From: Alisma plantago-aquatica
Lineage: Eukaryota; Streptophyta; Magnoliopsida; Alismatales; Alismataceae
DNA length: 64,000 bases
Assembly: GCA_963693085.1 (NCBI GenBank)
Contig: OY856409.1
Location: 1,165,271,249-1,165,335,248 of the forward strand
Direction: 5' to 3'
The translations under genes and the position numbers were made by a program. Under the pieces are notes generated by a model, which worked only from the letters and a program-made list of their open reading frames with translations, did no database searches and had not been told where the DNA came from. Numbering within the stretch: the stretch's first letter is position 1; every line of letters starts with the position of its first letter. Positions 46,947 through 57,925 of this stretch are shown piece after piece.

Positions 46947-48175
46947 CCCCTCCAACTTAGAGTCTAGCTTGTCCTCAAGCTAGATAGAACTAAGGCATGT
47001 AGTGGCGAGGTGATTTTAATTAGTTAAGATTTCCATACTCTTGCTTCAATTCTAAACCAAAGATCTCCTAAGGTTGTATCGGAGCTTTTTCTTGCCCTAA
47101 CTCTTTCAGGTGTTGAGAGTTTCTTGGATCTCAGGTTTCTTCCATATCACGTAGCTCGCATTGGGACCACCTTTTTTTCTTGATTTTATTTTATGCATGT
47201 TGTCGACTCTAATCAATTTTATACTTCTCTGAAAATCCTACCGGAAGCTAGAGTGGGTATGAAGGTTGGCTAAAGGTTGTTGTGTAACTCCCCCTTCAAG
47301 TGGGGGAGGGTTTGTCTATGCATTTAGGATCTCACTATCGGGCATGATACATCTGCCTTTGTGAGGGCAACTGAATGTACCGGCCAGGCGAGTCCTTTAT
47401 CATCCTTTTCATATATTTGGATACCTTAGGGTCTCACTACCGGGCACGACACATCTTCCTTTGTGAGGGCAGCTGAATGTACTGGCCGGGTGAGACCTTT
47501 ATTGGCTCTTCATATAGATCCTTATGCGTGGCACAACTCTCATATTTTTATTCAACACTCTGGCTTTTATTCGTAAACTCACGGGCTTAGGATTTGGGAT
47601 TTTAGGGGTTTGGATTGGGCAGCCAAGCATCTTTTATTGAAGAGAAGAAAGTTGTTCTTAGAGTTTCTCGACATGCACTTATTTGGTTTCTACTTGGTGG
47701 TCCACTTGTGAGGTTTTTTGATTTGGATGTCACCTGATATCCCTCTCGTCCTTGAGAGTGTTTGGCTTGTTTTGGCCCTGATGTTGACCTGTAGAGAGTC
47801 AGATGTAGAATTGGAGCAAAGGCATGAAAATCTAGTGTGAAGGTAATTTATTAATTCACCATTACATGCCTATATGCTATTCTTGTTATTGCTTTTGAGG
47901 ACTAACTGGATTCTAAATTTAGCTGGGGATGACCTTTTCCAAGAGGGATGCTATTCTTATGTGCATGATTTATTTTAACAAAGGAATTACTTAAAACAAA
48001 ATCTAAATGTGTAGAGAAAGCTAAAGATTTTGTACAGAATTGAAAGAGAAGGTAGAGAGGGAAGGGTTTTAAAAATGATACCTCACCCTTGTCCAGTGTA
48101 CTCCCCCCTAACTTATTACTCACTCTGTCCTCATTGTGTCAAAGTGATAGGTTGAGAAGTACAAGGACAAGGGCA
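46947..48175 (-). other. 3' untranslated region of the large Athila element
   Basis: Non-coding. It ends, on the minus strand, in TAAGTTGGAGGGG directly before the LTR, the polypurine tract. A ~75-bp direct repeat is at 47326-47400 and 47426-47501 (GTCTCACTACCGGGCA...TTTGTGAGGGC type). Confidence 0.65.
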
Positions 48176-51100
48176 TTAGGCTTCGGTTAGTCCTTTGTTA
48201 GCTCCATGCGTTCGGAGAAGATTAACTGCAAACTTTCCATGTAGAGCGTGGTAATCCACGTCTGTTATGTTTTCTAATGGTCTTCCAAGGACCATGATGG
48301 TGTATATCCAGTAGAGGACGTGGAAACCACAGTCGTTTGACTCTTGAAGCTGCTGGGGACATATGTGGCAGAAGGTTGGGCGATGAAAGTGTTCTTTATC
48401 ATATTCCCTTGTGTGCTTGGTTAAGAGATCGTGTAGTTTGTCAACACACTCCTTTGCCACCTCCTCTGTTGGCATGTAAGCTGTCACAGCATACTGCCTC
48501 TGGTTTGCATCAAACTGGCTATTAGAACTGTTGTAGATGATAGTTGTTCCGTCGTGAAGGTTTGTTGCCAGTAGCATCCAGTGCTCTGAGTGAAGGAAAG
48601 GAAGCATAATAAACTTCGGAGTTGTATGTTGGAGGAAAGAAATGAGTGCCTCAGTTGTTCTGAAGTTCTTTAGCTTTAGGAGATCATCCTTCATATATGC
48701 TGATGCCATATAGATCGTAGGGTGATTTCGTCCGAGGAGATATTGATAGGTGGTCATCAAACTCACCGATAGAGACCCTTTGAATTGTACAGTTTCACAT
48801 AGCGCATCTGCCATAACTAGAATATCTCCGGCTAGAAAAATGAAATCATCTTTCTAGGCATATAGCCTAGACATGATGAGCTGAAGTTCATTGTCCGAAA
48901 GACTTTTGCAGGCTGTAAGGTCAAAATTAGGGAACGTCGGTTTAATAGCAGACAGGGGCACCTTTTGTAAAGATGGTCTGTTGATGGTGGCCCCGGTTAG
49001 CAATTTGGTGTCCAATTTATCATCCGCCAAATCAAAAGAGTAAGGGTCCCATTGTTTCTTCTCGGGGACCTTGACGGGTTCTTGTTTCTCCAACTCCTTT
49101 ATTGTTTGTCGGAATGGCTGTTTTTGAGCACGTTATATGGCCGAGTAGAGGTAGCAAGGAACATCGTCAGGCGTCATAGTTGGGTCCTTGAAGAACCTTC
49201 TGTCACATATTAGCTCCATGGCATAACGTCCTCATAGAGAATGAAAATCCTCTGTGGCCAGCTCAGTGAAAGGGATTTGTTGATTGAGCGCTTGGATGTG
49301 GCGTAAAGTATAGAAAGCACAATCCCCAGATCCTTCTTGTGTTTGGGCTTATGGGTTTATGATTTGGAACCAGGGTTGGTTCCAACCATTTTGGAGGGAT
49401 GGGCATGCAGCCCAGATTAATTTCAGAAGCCGAAAAGGGATGCATCTTGCCTCCCCGGCTCCTAGACCAGCAAAATTGATGATTCCGGCTCGAAGCTCAC
49501 TAGCACAGAAATTGTACACCTTGGCATTGCGAGCCTTGGTGCCAACGATCATGAGAAGCTAGTGGCCAGAAACATGGAAAGGTACCGTGATGTATCGTAC
49601 CTTCCGTGCGATCCCCCTATGAAGTCGCTCGATAGATTTATTATGTAAATCCTTGTACATCATACTTAGAGTGAAGGCAGGTGAAGCATTGAATACTGGC
49701 TGCGACCTTTTTGAGCTTCTGTATACTTCTATAGCATTGGCAAGGAGGACATGGAAGATCACCATCTTCACCGTTGATTGGGGTCAAAGGATGAAGCAGA
49801 AATCTTCACGTGTCATCTTGCACAAAGTCTTTGTGTTTGTGTAAAGGATGTCCCCTCCTTCTTTGGCATCATCTTCAATAGTGTTTAGGATGAAGATGTC
49901 TTGAACATCTAGTGTAGAGATGTCTGCCATGTCTAGATCTTGCATCTTGTGAGGTAGAGGTGGTGGCGGGGGAAGCTCTCGTAGGGGTGGGAGAGAAGTC
50001 TGCTCCAAGTCGGACATATAATGTTACAAATCTTCATCTTTATCTGAATCAGATTCGGAGTCAAGTCTATCATCTATATCTAGACTCACTCTGTCTGAAT
50101 CTTCTTGTTCTGGGGGTAAAAGCACCGATTGTTCTGGTGCGTAGAATTGTTGAGCTGTTGTTGCTGGTGGACTAGTGTTGGTTCCCAAAATGCATTGATG
50201 GAACTCAGCAAAAGCCGCTTCTTTTACAGACTCCCTCAATGATCCCATGGTAGAGTATTTAAGGAATTGATCCCCATATGACATGTTAACATTGTCATTA
50301 TGATAAGGGGAGTTGGGATCTTGTCCACCTTCATGGTGGTCTTTGTCATCCTTCTTCTTTGAAGGTTCCGCTCCTCGGCTGGTGCCCTCCCCAGCATGTC
50401 CTGGGTCATCGGGTTTATCGTTTGAGGAGGAGGTATCATCATTGGAATCTGCGGAGGAGTCGGAATCATCTTCATCTTCATATTCGTCTTCACCATCTTG
50501 TTCCTTTTCTTCTGCCTTATCTTTTAGTTTCTTCTGTGTAGTCTTTTTTCACTACCGATGGATTGATTGTAGTTCATCAAAAGCCACTTTCACATGCTCA
50601 TGTGTCTCAAGCAGTGCGTCGTGGGTTTCCTTGAGATCAGAGTATCGTCCCTCGCCAGAGAGGAGTCACGCAGAAAGATCTGTGACTTGAGCTTGAAGTT
50701 GATTGATGTCATTGTTTGATGAATCCTCTTGGCGGCAATTTAGTTGTGTCAGGAAGTTGGTGACGTCATCCAAGCGCGTTCTTAAAGCAGTTTGTTGCTG
50801 CTTAAGCTTGTGAAGGGTCTCTAGTAAGGGTTGAGTTTGCATTGAGACCCTGTCGACTTGCTTGGACAACATGTCTTGCTGGGTTTTTACTCCAATGATC
50901 AGCTCGGGCAAGTTTTTGTAGCGGTTGTCGATGAGGTCAACTTGTTTGGCCACTACTTCCTGTCGTTGCTGAATACTTTGGATGATATCTGGCAAGGCGT
51001 GGTTACGCTCATCCATCTCGGCAACCTGTTTAGTGAGATCCTGCACACATGAAAACATAGATTGCATTATGTTAGTAGGGTTGGTGAGGAGGTTTCAGAT

Positions 51101-53176
51101 GGCGTCAAATTGACGTCTGAATTCCTCACCAACATTTGTAAAAGGGACCCCAGTTGTGGAAGGGTGGGGTGACTGGGGTTAGGGTGGATGGGTGGTAGTG
51201 CCTTGCGAAAGAGACATTGTTGATGGTCCCACGAACTGCATGGTGACTGTAGACCGAGTTACCAACAATGTCGGGGTGGTGGCTTATGGGAAGGTTGGTG
51301 ACATTCCCGATGAGAATGGTGGGACCGAGAATTTCGAGGAAAAAACTATGGAAATGGATGCGAAGGAGGAGAAGTCGGGTGTTGAGGTGGAGAAAGGGGT
51401 GCCCGAAGAGGAAAAGATTGAGGTGGAAGATGTGGGTGGAGGAGTGGATGTGGGGAAATGAATTGTTGGTGGAATTATTGTGGAGAATGGTTGGAGAGAG
51501 GTGGATGGTGGGATAGTGGAAGGGGGTAGAGTGGTGGGGGTGGTGGTAGAGGATAATCCAGCCTCTAGATTCATGATGAAGGAATCTAGGGATGCGGTGA
51601 TAATATTTTCTTCAGAGAGGGGAGGTTCAACCTCAGGATTTGGTTTTGATGTCGGCGTCCCCGACAGCAGTTGTGTTTGCAAACGCCCTTTGGGTGGTCA
51701 TTTCACTGGGATTTTTGTTATTTTAGCTGTCGGGGCGGTGATATTGTGCTCTGTCTGCCCCTCCTTGGTTTTCTTCTATTTTTCTTTGACCGGAGCTAGA
51801 AGAGTTGCAAGATCCTCTTCAGAGAAGAGTAGCTTTTCCTTGTCATAGTTGGCAAGCTCCGGGAGCGGCAGCAGAATCCTTGATGATCTAACTGCAGGGC
51901 AAAAGATGTAGTGCAGCTTTGCATCCTTCTCCTTAATGATGTATGAGTCCTTTAGAGTTTTCTCATTGGTAAGGATGTCGCCCTTGATTTCTGCACATCG
52001 GGGCAGTAGTCTGTCCATCTTGAGATATTTTAGGATGGATGTTATGTGTCCACCCATACATATTTCTTTGCTTAGGGCATAAATAGAAAGATTTTGTAGC
52101 ATATGTTGTCCAATGTTGATTGGCATTCCATGTAAGACGGACTAGAGGATAAAAATATTAGAAATGAGAACATTCCCGACCTCTGTCCTTGGGAAAAGCG
52201 CACCTGTGAGAATTTTGTGAAGCGTGCGCACCATCCTAGACTGAATATTTGAGGCCTTGCAGGTCTTTGCCTCATAGTTTGGGATCCCTGTCAGGGATTT
52301 CCAGAAGTTGTGTCTGTTAAATTGGGATTTGTCTGTGCCAACCTGTTTAGCTTTCTGCAATTACTCTGGGTTGTCGATAAAGATATCATTTAGCAGGTTT
52401 TCCGTAATGAAAACATTGTTACCAAAGAGATTGGTGACCAGCCTGTGGTCACCTCAGTCCCTTACTCTATCCATAATGTCTACAGATTCTTTGTTGAGAT
52501 GCACGAAGAATTTTGTAGTGGGATCATAATAAGAGATTTCAGGGATGAAGAAGAGCGGAGAGAGATTGGCGTTGTCGAGTAGGGTGAGGATTCTGTCATA
52601 TATCCCCATCTTCATTAGTACGCTTGAGTTGGTGTATTTTGTTGGTTTCAATGTTTTGTCGATGGATTGGAGGATGTGGATGAATAGGTTTGCTGGTGGT
52701 GGGGTTGTAGTGGTGATGGTGGAGAAAACAGGAACATGGATGGTGGCGGGAGTAGTGGCGGCGGTGGCAGTGGTTGATGGAATGTATCCCGCCAGGGTTT
52801 GCTCTCTTGCAGTGGCGGGATGGACCTGCTTTCTTGCCTGTTTCTTTGTAGGTTGTTCTTTTACAGCTTCCTGGGCCTTTCTCTTCCCCTTGGACTTTGC
52901 GGTTGGGGATTCGTCCTCGGAATTTGGCTCGTGATCCAAGCCTTCTTCACTGGAATAAATTTCTTCCACTTCTTGATCAGGCTCCTCGGTTAAACAGCTG
53001 TTGAGGCGATCAATTTCATGCATGACTGCGAGCAGGTTGACTTTCGGTGGGATCTATCCAGTCTTGTCGTAGATATCAACGACCTTCTAGAGCTTGGCGC
53101 AGTTTTCTATCAGTTGCTCCCTTGTCCATAAGCGAGCGTCATCAGTTCTGGTGGCTTCTTTTGTGTGTGATGCCAT
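48176..53176 (-). pseudogene. Extra ORF of the Athila element: coiled-coil protein with two C48 (Ulp1-like) protease domains
   Basis: One reading frame of 1667 codons from ATG 53176 to the stop at 48176, with no frameshift but about 19 in-frame nonsense codons. Order, N to C: a linker with acidic and Lys-rich parts; a domain resembling conserved plant transposon proteins (FFVHLNKESVDIMD, ILTGALFPRTEVGN, SVLHGMPINIG, GGHITSILKYLKMD; about 52700-52000); a Ser/Thr/Pro-rich stretch (51680-51280); a coiled coil with heptads (51067-50666); a highly acidic stretch (50500-50040); then two C48 protease-like domains. C48 enzymes process SUMO-like proteins. Domain 2 (48814-48176) has SEHWMLL (His), IIYNSSNS (Asn at the usual Asp) and QESNDCGFHVL (Cys). 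Domain 1 (about 49770-49200) has VPFHVSGH then a stop, KVYNF, and QEGSGDCAFYTL. It sits where Athila elements carry env-like genes. Confidence 0.8.
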
Positions 53177-54185
53177 ATCTGAAAGATTTGTAGAAAGTCA
53201 TGTGTTAAAAATATTTGGATTTGCAAAGATAACAAGTTTATTAAAAGAAAAGTTTACATTATGTATGTGTTAATGTTTTTAGGTTTAAGTGGAATCCAAG
53301 CGGTTTGTAAGACCAAACGATTTCAAGACCGTTTGGCTCCAAACTGTTTCAAGAACGATTTCAGGACCGTTTGGCTCCAAACGGTCAAAACCGTGAAGAA
53401 GGTGGAACGTCGGGGGTGCAGCGGTCGGTGGTGGAATGCGTTAGCGGCGGCGATAGTGATAGCGGCATTGGCGACAGTGAAAATGAGGCAGACGTGAAAC
53501 GCCTTGGCATGTCGGAGATGCTGGTGACTGTCATGGACTACCTTGCTGTGTGATGGTGCTGCAGACAATGACGGAGCAGGCGATGTTGGTAATGAGGCGA
53601 GGAACGGTGATAACGACGTGTGGCGACTATGCGGAAGTCGTAAAGGAACAAGTATCAAGGAAGCGATGGCGGTGAAGATGGCGGAGCGAACTGGGGTTGT
53701 GTGAGCGAAGGTGTGTGGGAGCAGGGAAGCTGGAGGAATGGAACAGTGCTCGCACTTGGGTTTAGAAAATTAGAGATTCTAGAAGGGGAAAAGGGAAGGG
53801 GTGGGGTTATAGTTATAGGATTTTGGGGGTGACGATACAAATTCCTAGGGTAAAATAGTTTCGAGACCGTTTGGGCTCCAAATGGTTTCAAGGTCGTTTG
53901 GGGTCAAACGGTTTCAAGACCGAAAGGTCCAAACGATTTTTAAGACCATGAGGATAAGATGGTTTAGGTTTTTGATTTTTATATTTTTATGTTTGTTTTG
54001 GTTATTTATGTGAATTTTTATATTGTCAGATTAAAGATGATAAAACTAGGGTAGACAATTAAAAGACTAGAACAATTAACAAAACTAGGCAGAAAATAAA
54101 ATGAAAAGATGATACTCAGATCTTGGGTTGCCTCCCAAGTAGCGCCTTGGTTTTGCATCGCTGGCTCAATGAAGTTATGATTTTG
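53177..54185 (-). promoter_or_regulatory. Spacer between integrase and extra ORF carrying U3-type dyads
   Basis: No coding domain. Two clusters of GACCGTTTGG motifs facing CCAAACGGTC are present at 53290-53400 and 53860-53950, including an inverted repeat with 10-bp arms and a 2-base centre at 53365-53386. The same core occurs in the LTR U3 array. Because the spacer lies just upstream of the extra ORF on the minus strand, an internal promoter is plausible, but no good TATA box was seen. The GC-rich 53400-53760 part has antisense ORFs without a domain. Confidence 0.5.
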
Positions 54186-55400
54186 TTATGGTGATGTTGT
54201 GGGGTCTCGGATCTCAGTAGTTTGCCTTGGTAATTTGTCTACTGGTGTATAGTATCTCTTCAATCTGTGGCCGTTAATGGTCCGTTCTCCCCCATTATTG
54301 TCAAGGATGATGACTGCTCCGGTGGGGTAGATGAGTTTAATTGTGAATGGTCCAGACCACTTCATGCGGAGCTTTCCAGGAAACATCTTAAGTATGGAAT
54401 TGAAGAGGAGGAACTTATCTCCGATAGCAATGTCTTTTCTCTTAAGGTGGCCATTGTGCCACATCTTGGTTTTTTCTTTTTAGATTCTGGCACTATGGTA
54501 GGCTGTCATTCTAAGCTCCTCAAGTTCTTGTAACTGGAGTTGTCTGTATTCGCCAGCACTTTTAAAATTAAAATTAGTTTTTAATGGCCCACCAGGCCTT
54601 ATGTTCCAGTTCAACTGGAAGGTGACATGATTTCCCATATACCAGTCGGAATGGGGTTGTTCCAATTGGTGTTTTATAAGCTGTGCGGTAACCCCAAAGG
54701 GCATCAGGAAGCTTGGTGGACCAATCGGTATGATGTCTATTGACAGTTTTCTCTAAAATTGCTTTCAGTTGTCTGTTCGAAACTTTGACTTGGCCACTAG
54801 TTTGTGGATGGTAAGGTGTGGCGACCTTATGGTTGACTCCATATTTTTTTAGGAGGGCTTCGAAGCTTCTTTCCAGAAAATGGGTCCCTCCGTCAGATAT
54901 GATAGTTCGAGGGACTCCAAATATGGGGAAAATGATATCTTTGAACATATTGATGACTGGATTTGAATCGCAGGAAACAGTGGGTATAACTTCTACCCAT
55001 TTTGAGACGTAATCCACAGCGACCAATATGTAAGAAAATCCATAGGATGAGGGGAAGGGACCCATGTAGTTTATTCCCCAAACATCAAAAAGTTCAATTT
55101 CTTGCCACAAAGTGAGAGTCATTTCATTCGTTTTAGTTATACCGCCAGAAAGCTGATATTTATTGCACGATCTTACAAAATCATAGGAATCTCTTGCTAT
55201 AGTTGGCCAAAAGAAGCCCAATTGTAGAACTTTCAGAGCGGTCTTTTTCAAACTCATGTATCCCCCGTTGGGCCAGAATGACAATGCCCTAAGACAGGAG
55301 TGATTTCTTCTTCTGGTATGCAGCGACGGAAAAGTCCGTCTGCACACAGACAAAAAAGATAGGGTTCGTCCCAGTAGTATTGTTTAACGTCATGGAGAAA
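54186..55400 (-). pseudogene. Athila integrase, degenerate, active site lost
   Basis: Starts with a zinc-binding remnant (PVLGHCH; later [11 protein letters not shown], in which the second Cys of the usual CDxCQ is Tyr) across a frameshift near 55353. The catalytic core in 55353-54574 has [12 protein letters not shown] (first Asp replaced by Asn), ISDGGTHF (second Asp kept) and [11 protein letters not shown] (Glu replaced by Lys), then a [16 protein letters not shown] block. After a frameshift near 54575 the C-terminal part (54464-54186) continues with FPGKLRMKWSGPFTI and INGHRLKRYY. The active-site losses fit G-to-A changes on the coding strand. Confidence 0.88.
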
Positions 55401-55559
55401 TTTCTTTTTATCGTGGTGAGATGTGGAGGGATGGATGATTCATGTAGCTAGATAGTTCACTATGTCGGCATACCAGGGGAATCCGGTGGTAATTTTCATA
55501 AGCTGGTCATTAGGGAGGGAGTCTCAGATAGGTACATTGTCATTGTCTTGATATTCGAT

Positions 55560-56141
55560 GCGACTTAGGTGGTCAGCGACGACATTTTCCACTCCACTCT
55601 TGTCTTTTATTGCAAGATAAAATTCTTGCAGCATTAATACCCAACGGATGAGTCTGGTTTTTGCATCCTATTTCTGAATAAGGTATTTGATGGCGGAGTG
55701 GTCTGTATATACTACGACCTTTGATCCAATTAGATAGGAACGAAATTTTTTGAAAGCGTTGATGACGACTAAGAATTCCTTTTCCGTAGCAGTATAATTT
55801 TTTTGCGCCTCATCTAACGTCTTGGATGCATAGTATATTACATATGGCTTTTTGTCTATTCTCTGCCACAGCACAGCCCCTATGGCATAGTCGCTAGCGT
55901 CACACATTATTTCAAATGGTTGTGACCAGTCAGGTGCTCTTAGAATGGGTGCTGAGATTAGAGCATTCTTCAAAGTTGTAAAGTTGTGCATGCATTCCTG
56001 ATCAAAGTTGAAATCAACATCCTTGGTCAATAGGTACGTCATAGGTTTTGCTATTTTCGAGAAGTCTTTGATGAATCTTCGGTAGAACCCGACATGACCC
56101 AGAAAGGCTCGCACTCCCCTTATGTCTTTGGGTGGTGACAA
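55560..56141 (-). pseudogene. Athila RNase H domain, degenerate
   Basis: A GFYRRFIKDFSKIAKPMTYLL connection region leads to the RNase H core: FEIMCDASDYAIGAVL with the first Asp kept, YYASKTLDEAQKNYTATEKE with the Glu kept, and VVYTDHSAIKYLIQK with the Asp kept, then a stop, and further pieces ([19 protein letters not shown]) to about 55560. It is the best preserved enzyme domain of this copy after the protease. Confidence 0.85.
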
Positions 56142-56195
56142 CTTTGAGATGACACCAATTTTTGCCTTGTCTACTTTGATTCCTCTTTCTCTTAC

Positions 56196-57000
56196 TCAAT
56201 GTCCGAGGACAACTCCTTCGGTCACCATGAAGTGACATTTTTCCCAGTTTAGGATAAGGTTTGTTTCCGCACATCTCTGTAGGACTTTACTTAGGTTGAG
56301 CAGACAGTTGTCAAAAGTATCTCTGTATACTGAAAAATTATCCATAAACACTTCCATAATTGTTTTGGTTAGTCCTGTGAAGATAGCAGTCATGCACCTT
56401 TGGAAGGTTGCGGGTGCATTGCATAGCCCGAAGGGCATCCTTCTAAAGGCATACATTTCGAAAGGACAATTAAATGTCACTTTTTTCTTAGTCTTTGGGG
56501 TGAATTGGGATTTGGTAAAACCCAGAATATCCGTCGAGGTAGCATGAATTTATTTGGTGGGCTAGCCTCTCAAGGACTTCGTCAAGGAAGGGTAAGGGAA
56601 AATGGTCTGTCCTGGTTGATTTGTTCAGTTTTCTATAATCTATGCACATTCTCCAACTAGTAACGGTCCTTGTAGGTACTAATTCATTCTTATCATTTAA
56701 GACAACAGTGGTCCACCCCTTTTAGGGACCACTTGGACATGACTAACCCACTGAGAGTCAGAAATTGGATAGATAATACACGCTTTCAAGAGTTTAAGAA
56801 CTTCGAGGTGAACTACCTCTTTCAGATTTGGGTTCAGTTTTCTCTGGTGCTCCCTCGAGGGTTTGAACTCTTCTATCACAGGTAATTTATTCATGCACAG
56901 GGCTGGGTTAATGCCTATTAGGTCAGTCATCTTATACCCAATTGCTTTCTTGTACTTCCTTAATTCAGTGAGAAGTCTCTCTTCCTGATCATCATTCAAA
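56196..57000 (-). pseudogene. Athila reverse transcriptase, degenerate, active site lost
   Basis: Blocks in order on the minus strand: KYKKAIGYKMTDLIGINPAL, KLNPNLKEVVHLEVLKLL, CIIYPISDSQWVSHVQVVPK (56999-56697), then stops and frameshifts covering the palm-domain start, then CPFEMYAFRRMPFGLCNAPATF and MEVFMDNFSVYRDTFD. The catalytic FMDD motif reads FMDN. The Athila-type wording of the IYPISDS block supports the lineage. Confidence 0.88.
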
Positions 57001-57160
57001 GAGGAGCTAATGATAACTGGACATAATTTCCTTCATCTAGGAAGACATGTTTGAGCCCAGTTGGTAGAGTTTTCATTTCCGAGGCTTTGGGTACTTCTTT
57101 TGTCTCTAATATGGAGACCAATTTCAGTTCTTCAAAAGTGGCATCTGGGGCTTTTTCAGC

Positions 57161-57625
57161 CTACTCCAAGTATTGCAGGCATTGCTGAACTAACTCATTG
57201 GTTGAAAATTTAGCTTCTGGATTTATTAGAGCGTCCTCTAGGGCATCTGCTGGTTTTGGATTTGCTTGCTTGAGTTGAGACATTTTATCGATAGCTTCAA
57301 GAAGAAAAACCTCTTCGTGGATACTAGGAATTGTTCCAGCCTCGACATCAACTAATGCTCTAGCTGTGGCGAGGAAAGGTCTACCGAAAATTATCGGGTA
57401 CCTTAGGTCTTCTTTTATATCCATAATGACGAAGTCACAAGGGACACAAGAGTCCCTCCCCACTCTTATTGGAATATCTTCAATGATTCCCAGGGGTGCA
57501 GTAATGGTGGAATCGGCGAGCTGGATGGTCATTGTTGTAGGCAATAAGTCTGTAAACCCCAATCTTTTGCACATGGAAAATGGCATAATTGATATGTTGG
57601 CTCCCAAGTCGGCCAATCCCTTTTT
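57161..57625 (-). pseudogene. Athila aspartic protease, active-site motif preserved
   Basis: The open segment starts with LADLGANISIMPFSMCKRLG, where the catalytic Asp is intact, followed by MTIQLADSTITAPLGIIED, PCDFVIMDIKED and PIIFGRPFLATARALVDVEA. It would process Gag-Pol. A frameshift near 57620-57660 separates it from gag, and a stop after QCLQYLE from RT. It parallels the protease at 35700-36205, in which the Asp is lost. Confidence 0.85.
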
Positions 57626-57925
57626 ACAAGAAGTATTCCCAATAGAGCATTGTATGCCAAAGGAGCCAGGGTCCTTCTGTTTTTTTTGGCATTTTATTCA
57701 AAATGATATCAGAAGTGGTTTGAGCTAGCTTGACAGTTTCATGCTCCTCTGTCATATATTTTTCTGACAGCAAGGTCTTCAGATATTTGGACCAGGCTGG
57801 GATTTCATATAAGGCATCGAGAAAAGGAATATCAACATAAAGTTTCTTCATTGCCTCTTTGAATTTATGGAATCTAGAGTCTATCCTGGTTTCCTTTAGC
57901 CTGCTAGGATAGGGTATCCTTGGCT

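Noticed and set aside
48176..48814. Host SUMO protease gene
   Set aside because: The frame continues upstream for 5 kb as part of an element ORF, has stops, lacks introns, and lies between pol and LTR of the same strand.
50313..50690. 125-codon plus-strand Ser-rich ORF
   Set aside because: Antisense of the acidic Asp/Glu-rich part of the extra ORF; Ser-rich bias is the expected mirror.
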